The position numbers and the translations under genes are program-made. From a virus: a stretch of 54,763 bases of DNA. Shown one piece after another: positions 27,417-35,320 of the stretch. Location of the stretch: positions 1 to 54,763 of the IMG/VR virus record IMGVR_UViG_3300047284_000338; one strand, given 5' to 3'. Under the pieces are notes generated by a model. That model made no database searches, was not told the DNA's origin, and saw only the letters and a program-made list of their open reading frames with translations. Numbering within the stretch: position 1 is the first letter of the stretch; the number at the start of each line of letters is the position of its first letter.

Positions 27417-29399
27417 ATGGCCGTTTTCGCTCTTCGATGCTTTGATCCCAGTGACAAGACTAACAAGGTTGTCTATTATGACAACTCAAACAATCTCATC
27501 ACAGACGGGCACGACACTGCTCCTCATACTGACCAGCCAGTCCTGACTCCGCATCGCGTATCACGTGAAACTCCAGCCGGGAAGGCTGCGCTGCCTCGCG
27601 TGCTCAAAATCCAAATGGGCTTGAGCTGCAACTACTCTTGCGAGTATTGCGTGCAGCGTTTTGTGCCCCATGCCGATGAAACCAGCGCCGTGATGGTGCC
27701 GGCGTTCGTCGAAGCTCTGCGCAGCTGGTTCAACCCGCCTAATGGCGGGGAAGGACGCCGCATCGAGTTCTGGGGCGGTGAGCCGCTGGTCTACCTGAAG
27801 ACCATGCGCCCTCTGGCTGAAAAACTTCGAGCAGCCTACCCCAACATCAGATTTTCAACTATTACCAACGGCTCACTGCTCACTCGCGAGATTGTCGATT
27901 GGTTCTACGACATGGGTTTTTCCCTGGCCATATCTCACGATGGCCCAGGCCAGGCGGTGCGCGGGATCGATCCGCTGACACGTCCCGCAACACGAGACGC
28001 ATGGCTTTACGCTTACCAGCGACTCAGCCCTTACCGGATCTCCTTCAACACCATGATGAACCGCGAAAACCGATCGCGGTGGGCAGCAGCTCAGTTTTTT
28101 CGCGAGCTGACTGGCAATCCAGGTGTGGTGGTCGGAGAAGGCAGCATTGTCGATGCTTACGACGAAGGTGGCGTCTCAATGTCGCTCAGGCCTGAAGATT
28201 TCAAGGTCTATGCAAATCAAGCATGGGCAGAAATAAGACAAACTGACGTCGCAGCCAACTTTGGAATTATTCCTTCCCGAGTGAACGAGTGGCTCAACGC
28301 TTTCAATACCATGCAGCGAGCCGAGACTCTCGGCCAAAAGTGCGGCATGGATCGAATGGACTCAGTGGCAGTCGACCTGCGCGGCAACGTGGTCACCTGT
28401 CAGAACGTGTCGGCATCGGCTACCGCTCCAAACGGGGAGTCGCACAAGATCGGCCACATGTCCAGCATGGAGGACGTGAAGCTCAACACGGCTACCCACT
28501 GGAGCTTCCGCGACAAGTGCTCCAAGTGCCCCGTGCTCCAGGTCTGCAAAGGCTCTTGCATGTTCCTGGAGGGTGAGTTGTTCGAGGTGAGCTGCAACAA
28601 CGCCTACTTTGATCACGTGCCAATGTTCGCAGAAGCGCTATTGCAGCGGACCGGGCTTGTACTGCGTGAAATCGTGGGCGACTTGCCAGCAGAGCGCCGC
28701 GATCCATTCGGATTGGCTTATCCGGCGCCGCTTCTGACATCTTCGACCAGTCCTGAGCTGCAGAAGTGGCGTTTGCACAGTGACTTTATTGAGGCATACT
28801 ATGTGCCTGACGTTCTAAACAAAGAAGAGTGCAAGAGAATCATTGGCGCCGCTGACACTTGCATGGCTCAGGACTTTACTGTTGGCAAGGGCGGGTTTCG
28901 GGTTTGGAGCGAACACCGGACTAGCGCAAGCTCGAAGATGCCATTAGTCGATTCCGATTTTTGCATGGAGCGAGAGATCGACGCCCGTCTGGCTGCGATT
29001 ATTGGATGGGACCCCGCCGCAAGCGAGCCCATGAGATTGTTGCGCTACGAACCAGGTCAGCAATTCAAGCTGCACGCGGACTATTTTCCAGATGTCAAAA
29101 ATGAGTGGACTGAGCCCGGCGGTCAAAGAGTTTGGACTGCATTGCTTTACCTGAACGACATGGAGCAAGACCAGCAAGGGGAGACCAATTTTCCTGACGC
29201 CGGTATTCAGGTTTCGCCTCGAGCAGGATCTGTATTGTTGTTCCGAAATCTGCTTGATGATGGTCAATGCAATTACTTTGCCCGCCACGAAGGACGGCCT
29301 CCGGCATTTGGTGTTAAGTTTTGTTTGACCAAGTTCTTTCGACAAGAGCCTGGTCGCAATCCCCTGTACGCTTCAGTCAATCAAGAGGTCTTCGCTTGA
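27417..29399 (+). CDS. radical SAM/SPASM maturase fused to prolyl-4-hydroxylase-type 2OG-Fe(II) oxygenase
   Basis: This 660-aa fusion has a radical-SAM CxxxCxxC at Cys71, Cys75 and Cys78 (SCNYSCEYC), with GGEP at 120-123. The SPASM domain has all seven cysteines in canonical spacing: C309-x13-G-x4-C328, C368-x2-C371-x5-C377-x3-C381, then C393. Residues 450-640 are a P4Hc oxygenase: HxD at His553/Asp555, distal His624 and 2-oxoglutarate-binding Lys634 (HEGRPPAFGVK). SPASM enzymes usually modify peptides at unactivated carbons, and P4H domains hydroxylate side chains. Placement just after the Cys-rich fibre suggests two-step modification of that fibre. No RRE-like leader-binding domain is seen. 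Confidence 0.93.
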   Translation: MAVFALRCFDPSDKTNKVVYYDNSNNLITDGHDTAPHTDQPVLTPHRVSRETPAGKAALPRVLKIQMGLSCNYSCEYCVQRFVPHADETSAVMVPAFVEALRSWFNPPNGGEGRRIEFWGGEPLVYLKTMRPLAEKLRAAYPNIRFSTITNGSLLTREIVDWFYDMGFSLAISHDGPGQAVRGIDPLTRPATRDAWLYAYQRLSPYRISFNTMMNRENRSRWAAAQFFRELTGNPGVVVGEGSIVDAYDEGGVSMSLRPEDFKVYANQAWAEIRQTDVAANFGIIPSRVNEWLNAFNTMQRAETLGQKCGMDRMDSVAVDLRGNVVTCQNVSASATAPNGESHKIGHMSSMEDVKLNTATHWSFRDKCSKCPVLQVCKGSCMFLEGELFEVSCNNAYFDHVPMFAEALLQRTGLVLREIVGDLPAERRDPFGLAYPAPLLTSSTSPELQKWRLHSDFIEAYYVPDVLNKEECKRIIGAADTCMAQDFTVGKGGFRVWSEHRTSASSKMPLVDSDFCMEREIDARLAAIIGWDPAASEPMRLLRYEPGQQFKLHADYFPDVKNEWTEPGGQRVWTALLYLNDMEQDQQGETNFPDAGIQVSPRAGSVLLFRNLLDDGQCNYFARHEGRPPAFGVKFCLTKFFRQEPGRNPLYASVNQEVFA

Positions 29400-29581
29400 A
29401 CCAGCTCAAACAACAGCTCACCGAGCTGATCGACGCTTACGGCACCGCCAGGGTAACCGGTAATCAGCTGCTGACACAGGCAGCTGCCTCCAGCTTGGTG
29501 GAGTTCCTTGAAAGCGTCGTCATCAGCAGCGACGTAGCCGTCGAGCCCTCCGAAGCCGAGCCTGCCCCCTCTGAGGACTGA
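29396..29581 (+). CDS. small protein of unknown function
   Basis: This 61-aa product starts at TTG 29396, which overlaps the previous stop as TTGA. AGAGG lies about 8-12 nt upstream and supports this start. It has a helical core (QLKQQLTELIDAYGTARVTG, AAASSLVEFLESVV) and a Pro/Glu-rich acidic end. The earlier in-frame ATG at 29321 would lie inside the radical-SAM gene. I recognise no family. Coupled translation with the maturase hints at a role in fibre maturation, or it may simply begin the lysis-side gene run. Confidence 0.65.
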   Translation: MNQLKQQLTELIDAYGTARVTGNQLLTQAAASSLVEFLESVVISSDVAVEPSEAEPAPSED

Positions 29582-29718
29582 TGGCCGTCAAAGCCAAGAC
29601 AGGCGTTGCCAGGGTCGACCACCAGCCTGGTCGACCCAAGACCACCTCCATCGGGCAGGGCATGAATTCCAGGCCGCGGCGACGGGGCAAAAAGCCACTG
29701 CGCGGGCAGGGTCGATAG
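29581..29718 (+). CDS. small basic protein
   Basis: This 45-aa product starts MAVKAKTGVARVDHQPGRPK and ends RPRRRGKKPLRGQGR. It is strongly basic (about 13 Arg/Lys). ATG 29581 overlaps the previous stop (TGATG), and its stop touches the next ATG. Such tight packing supports a real gene despite its size. It may bind nucleic acid; no function is assigned. Confidence 0.55.
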   Translation: MAVKAKTGVARVDHQPGRPKTTSIGQGMNSRPRRRGKKPLRGQGR

Positions 29719-29892
29719 ATGGACCCCGCCACTCGGGAAAATTGGCGCAAAGTCAAGGAAGTCCTTGAGGCGGCGGGAAAAACCGACAACCACTACTACC
29801 GCCGAGCGCTTGCCATCGTGGCCGGAATGCCGGACCCATTCGATCGCTACGATGGGACCGACGCAGGCCGCAGCGATGTCAGACGACCCTAA
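29719..29892 (+). CDS. small protein of unknown function
   Basis: This 57-aa product contains MDPATRENWRKVKEVLEAAG and NHYYRRALAIVAGMPDPFD. It reads as a helical protein of a kind I associate with cyanobacterial phages. Its ATG follows the previous TAG directly, and its end overlaps the next gene by 17 nt. Function unknown. Confidence 0.6.
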   Translation: MDPATRENWRKVKEVLEAAGKTDNHYYRRALAIVAGMPDPFDRYDGTDAGRSDVRRP

Positions 29893-30109
29893 AAGCGTAG
29901 GCGGCGTCCTGACCGCTTCGCTCCCGGCGGCCATTGCCGCCGGCATGTTTGCGATTGGTGCGCTCCTGGTCTCCATGCAGGTCCAGGCCGCCAGGATTGA
30001 AGCCACAGTGCAGGCGACAGCCAGCGCTATTCAAGACTTGAAAAACGACGCACGCACCCAGCTTGCCGATCTCGATAAGCGAGTGCGCATGCTTGAAATT
30101 CGCGAGTAA
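29876..30109 (+). CDS. single-TM protein with coiled-coil tail (holin/spanin candidate)
   Basis: This 77-aa product has one membrane segment (LPAAIAAGMFAIGALLVSMQ) near the N-terminus, followed by a polar helix with heptads (ATASAIQDLKNDARTQLADL, DKRVRMLEIRE). It lies three genes before the endolysin, so it is probably part of the lysis cassette. A holin-like or inner-membrane spanin-like role is possible. I use ATG 29876; a longer in-frame start at 29765 lies inside the preceding gene. Confidence 0.6.
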   Translation: MSDDPKSVGGVLTASLPAAIAAGMFAIGALLVSMQVQAARIEATVQATASAIQDLKNDARTQLADLDKRVRMLEIRE

Positions 30110-30123
30110 CGTGGAGACATACC

Positions 30124-30321
30124 GTGCTCAACATCATGCGCTACCTGCCTGAAATCGTGACCGTTGCCGTCGCCGCGCATGGCCTCGCGGTGGCGATTGT
30201 CAACCTGACCCCTACGCCGAAAGACAACGAAGCGCTCGACACCTACAGCCGCATGGTGGTCAAGGTGTACCGCGCAATCGAGATCCTGGCCGGTGTCATC
30301 ACCCCACTGGTGAAGCGCTGA
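30124..30321 (+). CDS. small membrane protein, probable holin
   Basis: This 65-aa product starts with GTG 30124. It has a weakly hydrophobic N-terminal helix (YLPEIVTVAVAAHGLAVAIV), then NLTPTPKDNEALD, and a second helix YRAIEILAGVITPLVKR. The pattern 'NLTPTPKD...EILAGVI' is common in small proteins next to phage endolysins. A ribosome site GTGGAG lies just upstream. It ends 3 nt before the endolysin gene. Confidence 0.6.
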   Translation: MLNIMRYLPEIVTVAVAAHGLAVAIVNLTPTPKDNEALDTYSRMVVKVYRAIEILAGVITPLVKR

Positions 30322-30324
30322 GCC

Positions 30325-31413
30325 ATGGCCAACCCGGCACCGATCACCTTGGAGCAGATCGTCCGGTTCAACCGGGGGCTGCCACACCAGCTGGCCGCCA
30401 TCTCCGAGCTGGAGGCCGACCTCAAGGCCAACGGCTACGAGGTGGCGATGCGCCGAGATCGGCCGTGGTTCAACACCTGGAGCCAGGACGGTAAGCAGGT
30501 GGACCTCAGTGACGCGCTGGAGCTGATCCAGCAGTTCGAGGGCTGCCACTTGGACGCTTACCCTGACCCGGCCAGCGGCGGCGAGCCGTGGACGATCGGC
30601 TGGGGCACGACCCGCTACAGCGACGGCCGCAAGGTCGAAAAGGGCGACAAGCTGAACCGCGTTGAGGCCGACATGCTGCTGCGGCAGGAGGTCGACCGGA
30701 TCGCTGACAAACTGCGCACGACCGTGCCGTTCTGGGTGGCGATGGCCGACTACCAGAAATGCGCCTTGATCAGCTTCGCCTACAACCTCGGCTCGGGGTT
30801 CTACGGCACCCAGGGCTTCGAGACGATCAGTCGCGAGCTGCGCGAGAAGAATTGGGCCGCGGTCCCGGCTGCCATGCTGCTCTACCGCAACCCTGGCAGC
30901 AACGTCGAGGCCGGCCTGAAGCGCCGCAGGGAGGCCGAGGGTAAGCTCTGGCAGGGCAGCAAGCCGGCAGCACCAAAGCAGCCTGCAACGGCCAAGCTGA
31001 CGCCTGACAGCCCGTTCACGCTGCGGGTCACGCCGCACATCACCCTGGGCGAGTTTGCGCTCGACCAGGAGGCCAGGCGCTTCGGTCACCAGCACCAGCT
31101 GGACACCGCAGCCGAGCTGGCCGCCTTCCTCGAGCGGGTGCGGATCGCGTTCGGTGGCAAGCCGATCATCATCACCAGCGGCTACAGGCCGCCGGCGATC
31201 AACCGCTCAGTGGGTGGTGCCTCGGGGTCCGAGCACCTGTACTCCCAGCCCCGCGAGGGTGCAGTGGACTTCCTGATTCACGGCGCCGACATCAAGCTGG
31301 TCCAGGACTGGTGCGACAAGAACTGGCCTTTCAGCGTCGGTTACGGCGCTCCGAAGGGGTTCGTGCATCTGGGTCGTCGCGCTGACGGCCAGCGGAGGCG
31401 CTGGGACTACTGA
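30325..31413 (+). CDS. two-domain endolysin: GH24 lysozyme plus M15 peptidase
   Basis: This 362-aa protein degrades peptidoglycan at lysis with two cutting activities. Residues 60-210 are a GH24 (T4/P21-type) lysozyme with Glu72 (QQFEGCHLDAYPD), Asp81 and Thr90 (WTIGWGTT). Residues 225-362 are an M15_3-type D,D-peptidase with His304 (SGSEHL), Asp315 (GAVDF) and His348 (GFVHLG). A Lys/Pro/Ala linker joins them. No signal peptide is visible, so release needs a holin. A strong terminator follows. Confidence 0.93.
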   Translation: MANPAPITLEQIVRFNRGLPHQLAAISELEADLKANGYEVAMRRDRPWFNTWSQDGKQVDLSDALELIQQFEGCHLDAYPDPASGGEPWTIGWGTTRYSDGRKVEKGDKLNRVEADMLLRQEVDRIADKLRTTVPFWVAMADYQKCALISFAYNLGSGFYGTQGFETISRELREKNWAAVPAAMLLYRNPGSNVEAGLKRRREAEGKLWQGSKPAAPKQPATAKLTPDSPFTLRVTPHITLGEFALDQEARRFGHQHQLDTAAELAAFLERVRIAFGGKPIIITSGYRPPAINRSVGGASGSEHLYSQPREGAVDFLIHGADIKLVQDWCDKNWPFSVGYGAPKGFVHLGRRADGQRRRWDY

Positions 31414-31445
31414 CGCGCTACTCTGACGTCGGGTGAATGTGTGGA

Positions 31446-31481
31446 AGCCCCGGCGTGTGAAGGCGCTGGGGCTTTTTCTTT
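31446..31481 (+). terminator. rho-independent terminator after the lysis module
   Basis: AGCCCCGGCG (31446-31455) pairs with CGCTGGGGCT (31464-31473) around an 8-nt loop. The 10-bp stem has one G-U pair and is followed by TTTTCTTT. It lies 33 nt after the endolysin stop and separates late structural genes from the nucleotide genes. Confidence 0.85.
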
Positions 31482-31551
31482 GCGAGTTGCTACGACACCC
31501 CGCCCTGCCGTCGCTGCCCGGATACGCTGGCCGGGTCACCTGACTCCTGCT

Positions 31552-32079
31552 GTGATCCTTCACGACATTGAGATCCGTCGACTCTGCGAGCACGACCGGA
31601 TGATCGTTCCCTTTGAGCCCGAGCAGCTCAACCCAGCCAGCTACGACGTGCTGCTGGGCAACCACCTGATGATCGAGGCGGCCGTGAGCAGCGGCCCGGA
31701 TCAGGTGCGGCTCGACATCAGCGACAACACCAAGGAGCACCCCTACTGGCTCAAGCCAGGCCAGTTCGTGCTGGCAGAGACGTTCGAGACCTTCAACATC
31801 CCCGAGGACGTCGCGGCGCAGTTCGTGCTGAAGTCCAGCCGGGCCCGGGAGGGCTACCAGCACATGCTGGCCGGGTTCTGCGACCCGGGCTGGCATGGCA
31901 GCAAGCTGACGATGGAGATCAAGAACGTCCGGCAGCTGAAGGCGCTTCCCGTGTGGCCCGGCATGAAGATCGGTCAGATGGTCTTCTTCCTGACAACGGG
32001 CAAGCCCGAGGTCTCCTATGCCCAGGTTGGGCACTACAACGACAACGCCACGGTGATGCCGTCATGGGAATCGAACTGA
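31552..32079 (+). CDS. dcd: dCTP deaminase
   Basis: This 175-aa enzyme converts dCTP to dUTP, feeding dTMP synthesis by the next gene. Family features include QLNPASYDVLLGNHL, a beta-rich core with LKPGQFVLAETFETFNIPED, the active-site region LKSSRAREGYQ, then FCDPGWHGSKLTMEIKN. GTG 31552 is the natural start (ILHDIEIRRLCE follows at once). Upstream in-frame sequence runs through the terminator and is unlikely to be translated. The end overlaps thyX by 16 nt. Confidence 0.88.
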   Translation: MILHDIEIRRLCEHDRMIVPFEPEQLNPASYDVLLGNHLMIEAAVSSGPDQVRLDISDNTKEHPYWLKPGQFVLAETFETFNIPEDVAAQFVLKSSRAREGYQHMLAGFCDPGWHGSKLTMEIKNVRQLKALPVWPGMKIGQMVFFLTTGKPEVSYAQVGHYNDNATVMPSWESN

Positions 32080-32696
32080 TCCACCGCACGCCCGACGCCG
32101 AGCGGCTCATCGTGAAGATGGCCCGGGTGTCCGCGCCTCAGAACGCCGACAACATGGAGACCGGGCCGCGCCTGCTGCGCTACCTGATCAGGCACAAGCA
32201 CTGGAGCCCATTCGAGATGGCTTCCATGTGCGTGAAGATCGACACCGAGCGCGACATCGCGGCCCAGATCCTGCGCCACCGCTCCTTCAGCTTCCAGGAG
32301 TGGAGCACTCGCTATGCCACAGCGCAGGAGCCGGCAATGCCGGCCCTGCGTCGTCAGGATAACAAGAACCGGCAGAACAGCTTCGACGACTTGCCGGCCG
32401 AGCTGACTGCTGAGCTGCTCGAACGGATCCAGTCGGTGTTCGGCGCCACCTCGAAGCTCTACAACGACATGCTCGAAGCCGGCGTGGCCAAGGAGACGGC
32501 TCGCCGGATCTTGCCGCTCAGCACCCGAACCACGCTCTTCATGCACGGCTCGCTGCGCTCATGGATTCACTATCTTGAGGTTCGGTGCGATCCGGCGACT
32601 CAGCTGGAGCATCGTCAGATAGCCGACGGCATCAGGGCCATCTTCTCGGCTGAGTTCCCCACCATCAGCGAAGCGCTCTACGGCGCAGACTCCTGA
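32064..32696 (+). CDS. thyX: flavin-dependent thymidylate synthase
   Basis: This 210-aa enzyme makes dTMP from dUMP using FAD and methylene-THF. The diagnostic ThyX motif RHRSFSFQEWSTR is at residues 71-83 (RHRx7S pattern). HWSPFEM and the C-terminal RRILPLSTRTT and RSWIHYLEVR motifs also match. ATG 32064 lies inside the dcd end, so the two are probably coupled. ThyX is common in cyanobacteria and their phages. Confidence 0.95.
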   Translation: MGIELIHRTPDAERLIVKMARVSAPQNADNMETGPRLLRYLIRHKHWSPFEMASMCVKIDTERDIAAQILRHRSFSFQEWSTRYATAQEPAMPALRRQDNKNRQNSFDDLPAELTAELLERIQSVFGATSKLYNDMLEAGVAKETARRILPLSTRTTLFMHGSLRSWIHYLEVRCDPATQLEHRQIADGIRAIFSAEFPTISEALYGADS

Positions 32697-32708
32697 ATCA
32701 CGCAAACC

Positions 32709-32736
32709 GCCCGGCGCCCAGATCGTCGGGCTCTCT
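32709..32736 (+). terminator. possible weak terminator between thyX and nrdJ
   Basis: GCCCG (32709-32713) can pair with CGGGC (32727-32731), followed by TCTCTTTT. The stem is only 5 bp with a 13-nt loop. It lies in the 51-nt gap before the reductase gene and may only reduce read-through. Confidence 0.35.
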
Positions 32737-32747
32737 TTTCGTCACCG

Positions 32748-35012
32748 ATGTTCCCGACCACCGCACCCGCTGCCAATCCCGTTTTCTACCGCACCTATTC
32801 CCGCAAGCGCCCCGAAGGCCGTGAAAGCTGGCGTGAGGTCACAGACCGCACCGTCAATGGCCTGGTCGTTCTGGGCAAGCTCACCGAGGCCGAGACCCGC
32901 CTGATCCGGCAGCAGCAGGAGCACCTGCGTTGCCTGCCCTCCGGCCGCTGGTTGTGGGTGGGTGGCACGCCCTGGATCGAGAAGCCCGAGAACTTCTCCG
33001 GCGCCTACAACTGCACCTCCACCGATCTGATCGACTGGGAGGCGTTCGCGCTGATGATGGACCTGGCCATGATGGGCTCGGGCACCGGCGCCATCATCGA
33101 GCCGCATCTGATCGAGCAGCTGCCGATCGTCCGCAATCGCCTTGAGGTCGAGGTGGTTCAAGGCATCGGCGTGATGCCCGATGGGCGCCGCCAGCAGACC
33201 ACCACGCTGAGCTGGGCCGGCCCTGACGCCACCATCACCGTGGGGGACAGCCGGGCCGGCTGGGTCCGCGCCTACCGGCTGATGCTGGAGCTCAGCAGTG
33301 CGACCGACTTGGACCCCTTCAAGATCAGGGTGATCCTCGGCAACGTGCGTCCCGCCGGTGAGTGTCTCCAGGGTTTTGGCGGCACGGCCAACCCCGCCAA
33401 GCTGCCCGAGCTGTTCGGCCGCATGGCAGCCATCCTCAACCGGGCCAACGGCCGCCGCCTCACATCGGTGGAGTGCTGCCTGTTGATCGACGAGGCCGCC
33501 TCGGTGGTTGTCGCCGGCAACATCCGCCGCAGCGCTGGCATGCGCCAGTTCGCTGCCGATGACGACCAGGCAGCCGCCGCAAAGGACAACCTGTGGTCTC
33601 AGGGCGAGGACGGCGCCTGGCGCATCGACCCAGAGCGCGACGCCCTGCGGATGGCCAACCACACGCGGGTGTTCCACGAGCGCCCGAGCCGCGAGGTGGT
33701 CCTGGAGGCTGTCACCAAGCAGTTCTACTCCGGTGAGGGTGCCATCCAGTTTGCTCCCGAGGCCATCGCCCGCTCCAACCGCGACCTGCTCACCAGTGAG
33801 GAGCTGCGCCGCCAGTTCGTCAACGTCTATTGCGACGAGGGCCAGGAGGTCGCTGCCAGCCTGCTGCTGCACTTGCGCCCTGAGATGGAGCTGGAGGAGC
33901 TCGATCACCGCCTAGGCCGCTACGGCCTCAACCCCTGCGGCGAGATCCTGGGCACCGACTTCCACTGCAACCTGTCTGAGATTCACCTGAACCAGCTCGA
34001 CCCCTCAGACGAGAAGGGTCAGGACGATGCGTTCCGCGCCGGCGCCCTGGCCGTGGCCGCCCTGCTCAACCACGAGTTTGTGGTCGAGCGGTACCGCAAG
34101 AGCCGCGAGCTCGATCCGATCGTTGGCGTCAGCTTCACCGGCCTGTTCGATTTCTTCGTCCATGCCTTCGGTGCTGACTGGCTGGAGTGGTTCGCCGCCG
34201 GCCGCCCTGACACCGAGACTGGCCGCGTCTACAAGGTCGCCGAAGCCGCTTACCTAAAGCGCTGGCGCAACGTGGTCGAGGGCACCGTCTGGGAGTATTG
34301 CGACCGCCACGGCCTGCGTCGCCCCAACCGCTGCACCACCGTGCAGCCCGCCGGCACCAAGAGCCTGCTGACCGGCGCCTCGCCCGGCTGGCACCCGCCC
34401 AAGGCCCAACGCTTCATCCGCCGCATCACCTTCCGCAAGAACGATCCGGTGGCGATGGCCTGCATCGACTTCGGCTACAACGTGATCCCCAGCCAGTCCG
34501 ACAAGGACGAGCAGGGCCGGCTGCTCGACAACCCGTTCGACGAGCGCTGCACCGAGTGGCTGGTGGAGATCCCCACCGCTGTGAGCTGGGCCGACCTGCC
34601 CGGCGCTGACGCCGTCGACATCAGCCAGATCTCGGCGCTCGCGCAGTTCGACTTCTACATGCAGGTGCAGAAGCACTACACCGCGCACAACACCTCGGCG
34701 ACCATCGAGTACCGGGAGAACGAAATCGAACCGCTTGCTGACGCCATCTATCAGGCCATTCAGGACAACGAGGGTTACATCAGCGCTGCTCTCCTGGCAC
34801 GTTTTGATGCAAATGAGACGTTCCCGCGCCTGCCATTCGAGCCGATCGACAAGGCCACCTTCGAGAAGCTCTCGGCCGAAGTGGAAGCTCGCCGCGGCGA
34901 GGATGATTTTTTTGCGGCCCTGAAGCGCTATGACGTAGGTGAGCTTGTCGAAGCGGGTCCAGCCGGGTGCGATGGAGACAAGTGCCTTTTCGCCGCCGCC
35001 TCGCCCAAATGA
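32748..35012 (+). CDS. nrdJ: adenosylcobalamin-dependent (class II) ribonucleoside-triphosphate reductase
   Basis: This 754-aa reductase makes deoxynucleotides using vitamin B12. The active-site Cys397 lies in LNPCGEI; NFSGAYNCTS near residue 90 holds the N-terminal redox Cys. ASVVVAGNIRRSAGMRQF, VQPAGTKSLLTGASPGWHPP and an acidic C-terminus with a terminal CDGDKC are as in monomeric RTPR-type enzymes. Class II enzymes are the normal type in marine and freshwater picocyanobacteria and their phages. It follows dcd and thyX in a nucleotide module. Confidence 0.95.
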   Translation: MFPTTAPAANPVFYRTYSRKRPEGRESWREVTDRTVNGLVVLGKLTEAETRLIRQQQEHLRCLPSGRWLWVGGTPWIEKPENFSGAYNCTSTDLIDWEAFALMMDLAMMGSGTGAIIEPHLIEQLPIVRNRLEVEVVQGIGVMPDGRRQQTTTLSWAGPDATITVGDSRAGWVRAYRLMLELSSATDLDPFKIRVILGNVRPAGECLQGFGGTANPAKLPELFGRMAAILNRANGRRLTSVECCLLIDEAASVVVAGNIRRSAGMRQFAADDDQAAAAKDNLWSQGEDGAWRIDPERDALRMANHTRVFHERPSREVVLEAVTKQFYSGEGAIQFAPEAIARSNRDLLTSEELRRQFVNVYCDEGQEVAASLLLHLRPEMELEELDHRLGRYGLNPCGEILGTDFHCNLSEIHLNQLDPSDEKGQDDAFRAGALAVAALLNHEFVVERYRKSRELDPIVGVSFTGLFDFFVHAFGADWLEWFAAGRPDTETGRVYKVAEAAYLKRWRNVVEGTVWEYCDRHGLRRPNRCTTVQPAGTKSLLTGASPGWHPPKAQRFIRRITFRKNDPVAMACIDFGYNVIPSQSDKDEQGRLLDNPFDERCTEWLVEIPTAVSWADLPGADAVDISQISALAQFDFYMQVQKHYTAHNTSATIEYRENEIEPLADAIYQAIQDNEGYISAALLARFDANETFPRLPFEPIDKATFEKLSAEVEARRGEDDFFAALKRYDVGELVEAGPAGCDGDKCLFAAASPK

Positions 35013-35320
35013 GATTTGCCTCCCGCAACGGCAGCATCAGCCCCAGGGAAGGACTGGAAACCGCCTATCAGCTGTTCGCTGATGGGCGGCCCCAGGACGC
35101 CGCAATGATGTTCCTGGCCTATGCCGACCAGGACAACGACATCGGAGTGGTGGGGCAAAGCGAGTTCGACGCTCTGTCTGCACACCTGAAGGAGGTGCTG
35201 GCCCACGTGGCGCTCTACAAACTGATCATGGATCGCCAGATCCAGCCGGTGCTTACCGATGACCTGGAGCCGGCCTACAAGCCGTCGCCCTGGTACGACG
35301 ACGACTGCAGGCCCAGCTGA
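35009..35320 (+). CDS. small protein of unknown function downstream of nrdJ
   Basis: This 103-aa product starts at ATG 35009, overlapping the reductase stop (ATGA). It contains REGLETAYQLFADGRPQDAA, DNDIGVVGQSEFDALSAHLK and a final acidic YDDDCRPS. It is mostly helical, with no recognised family. It converges on the integrase gene and overlaps its 3' end by 46 nt, which suggests tight mutual regulation or simple packing. Confidence 0.6.
   Translation: MRFASRNGSISPREGLETAYQLFADGRPQDAAMMFLAYADQDNDIGVVGQSEFDALSAHLKEVLAHVALYKLIMDRQIQPVLTDDLEPAYKPSPWYDDDCRPS

Noticed and set aside
32742-33908. 388-codon minus-strand open frame
   Set aside because: Antisense to the class II reductase, which has strong motifs throughout.
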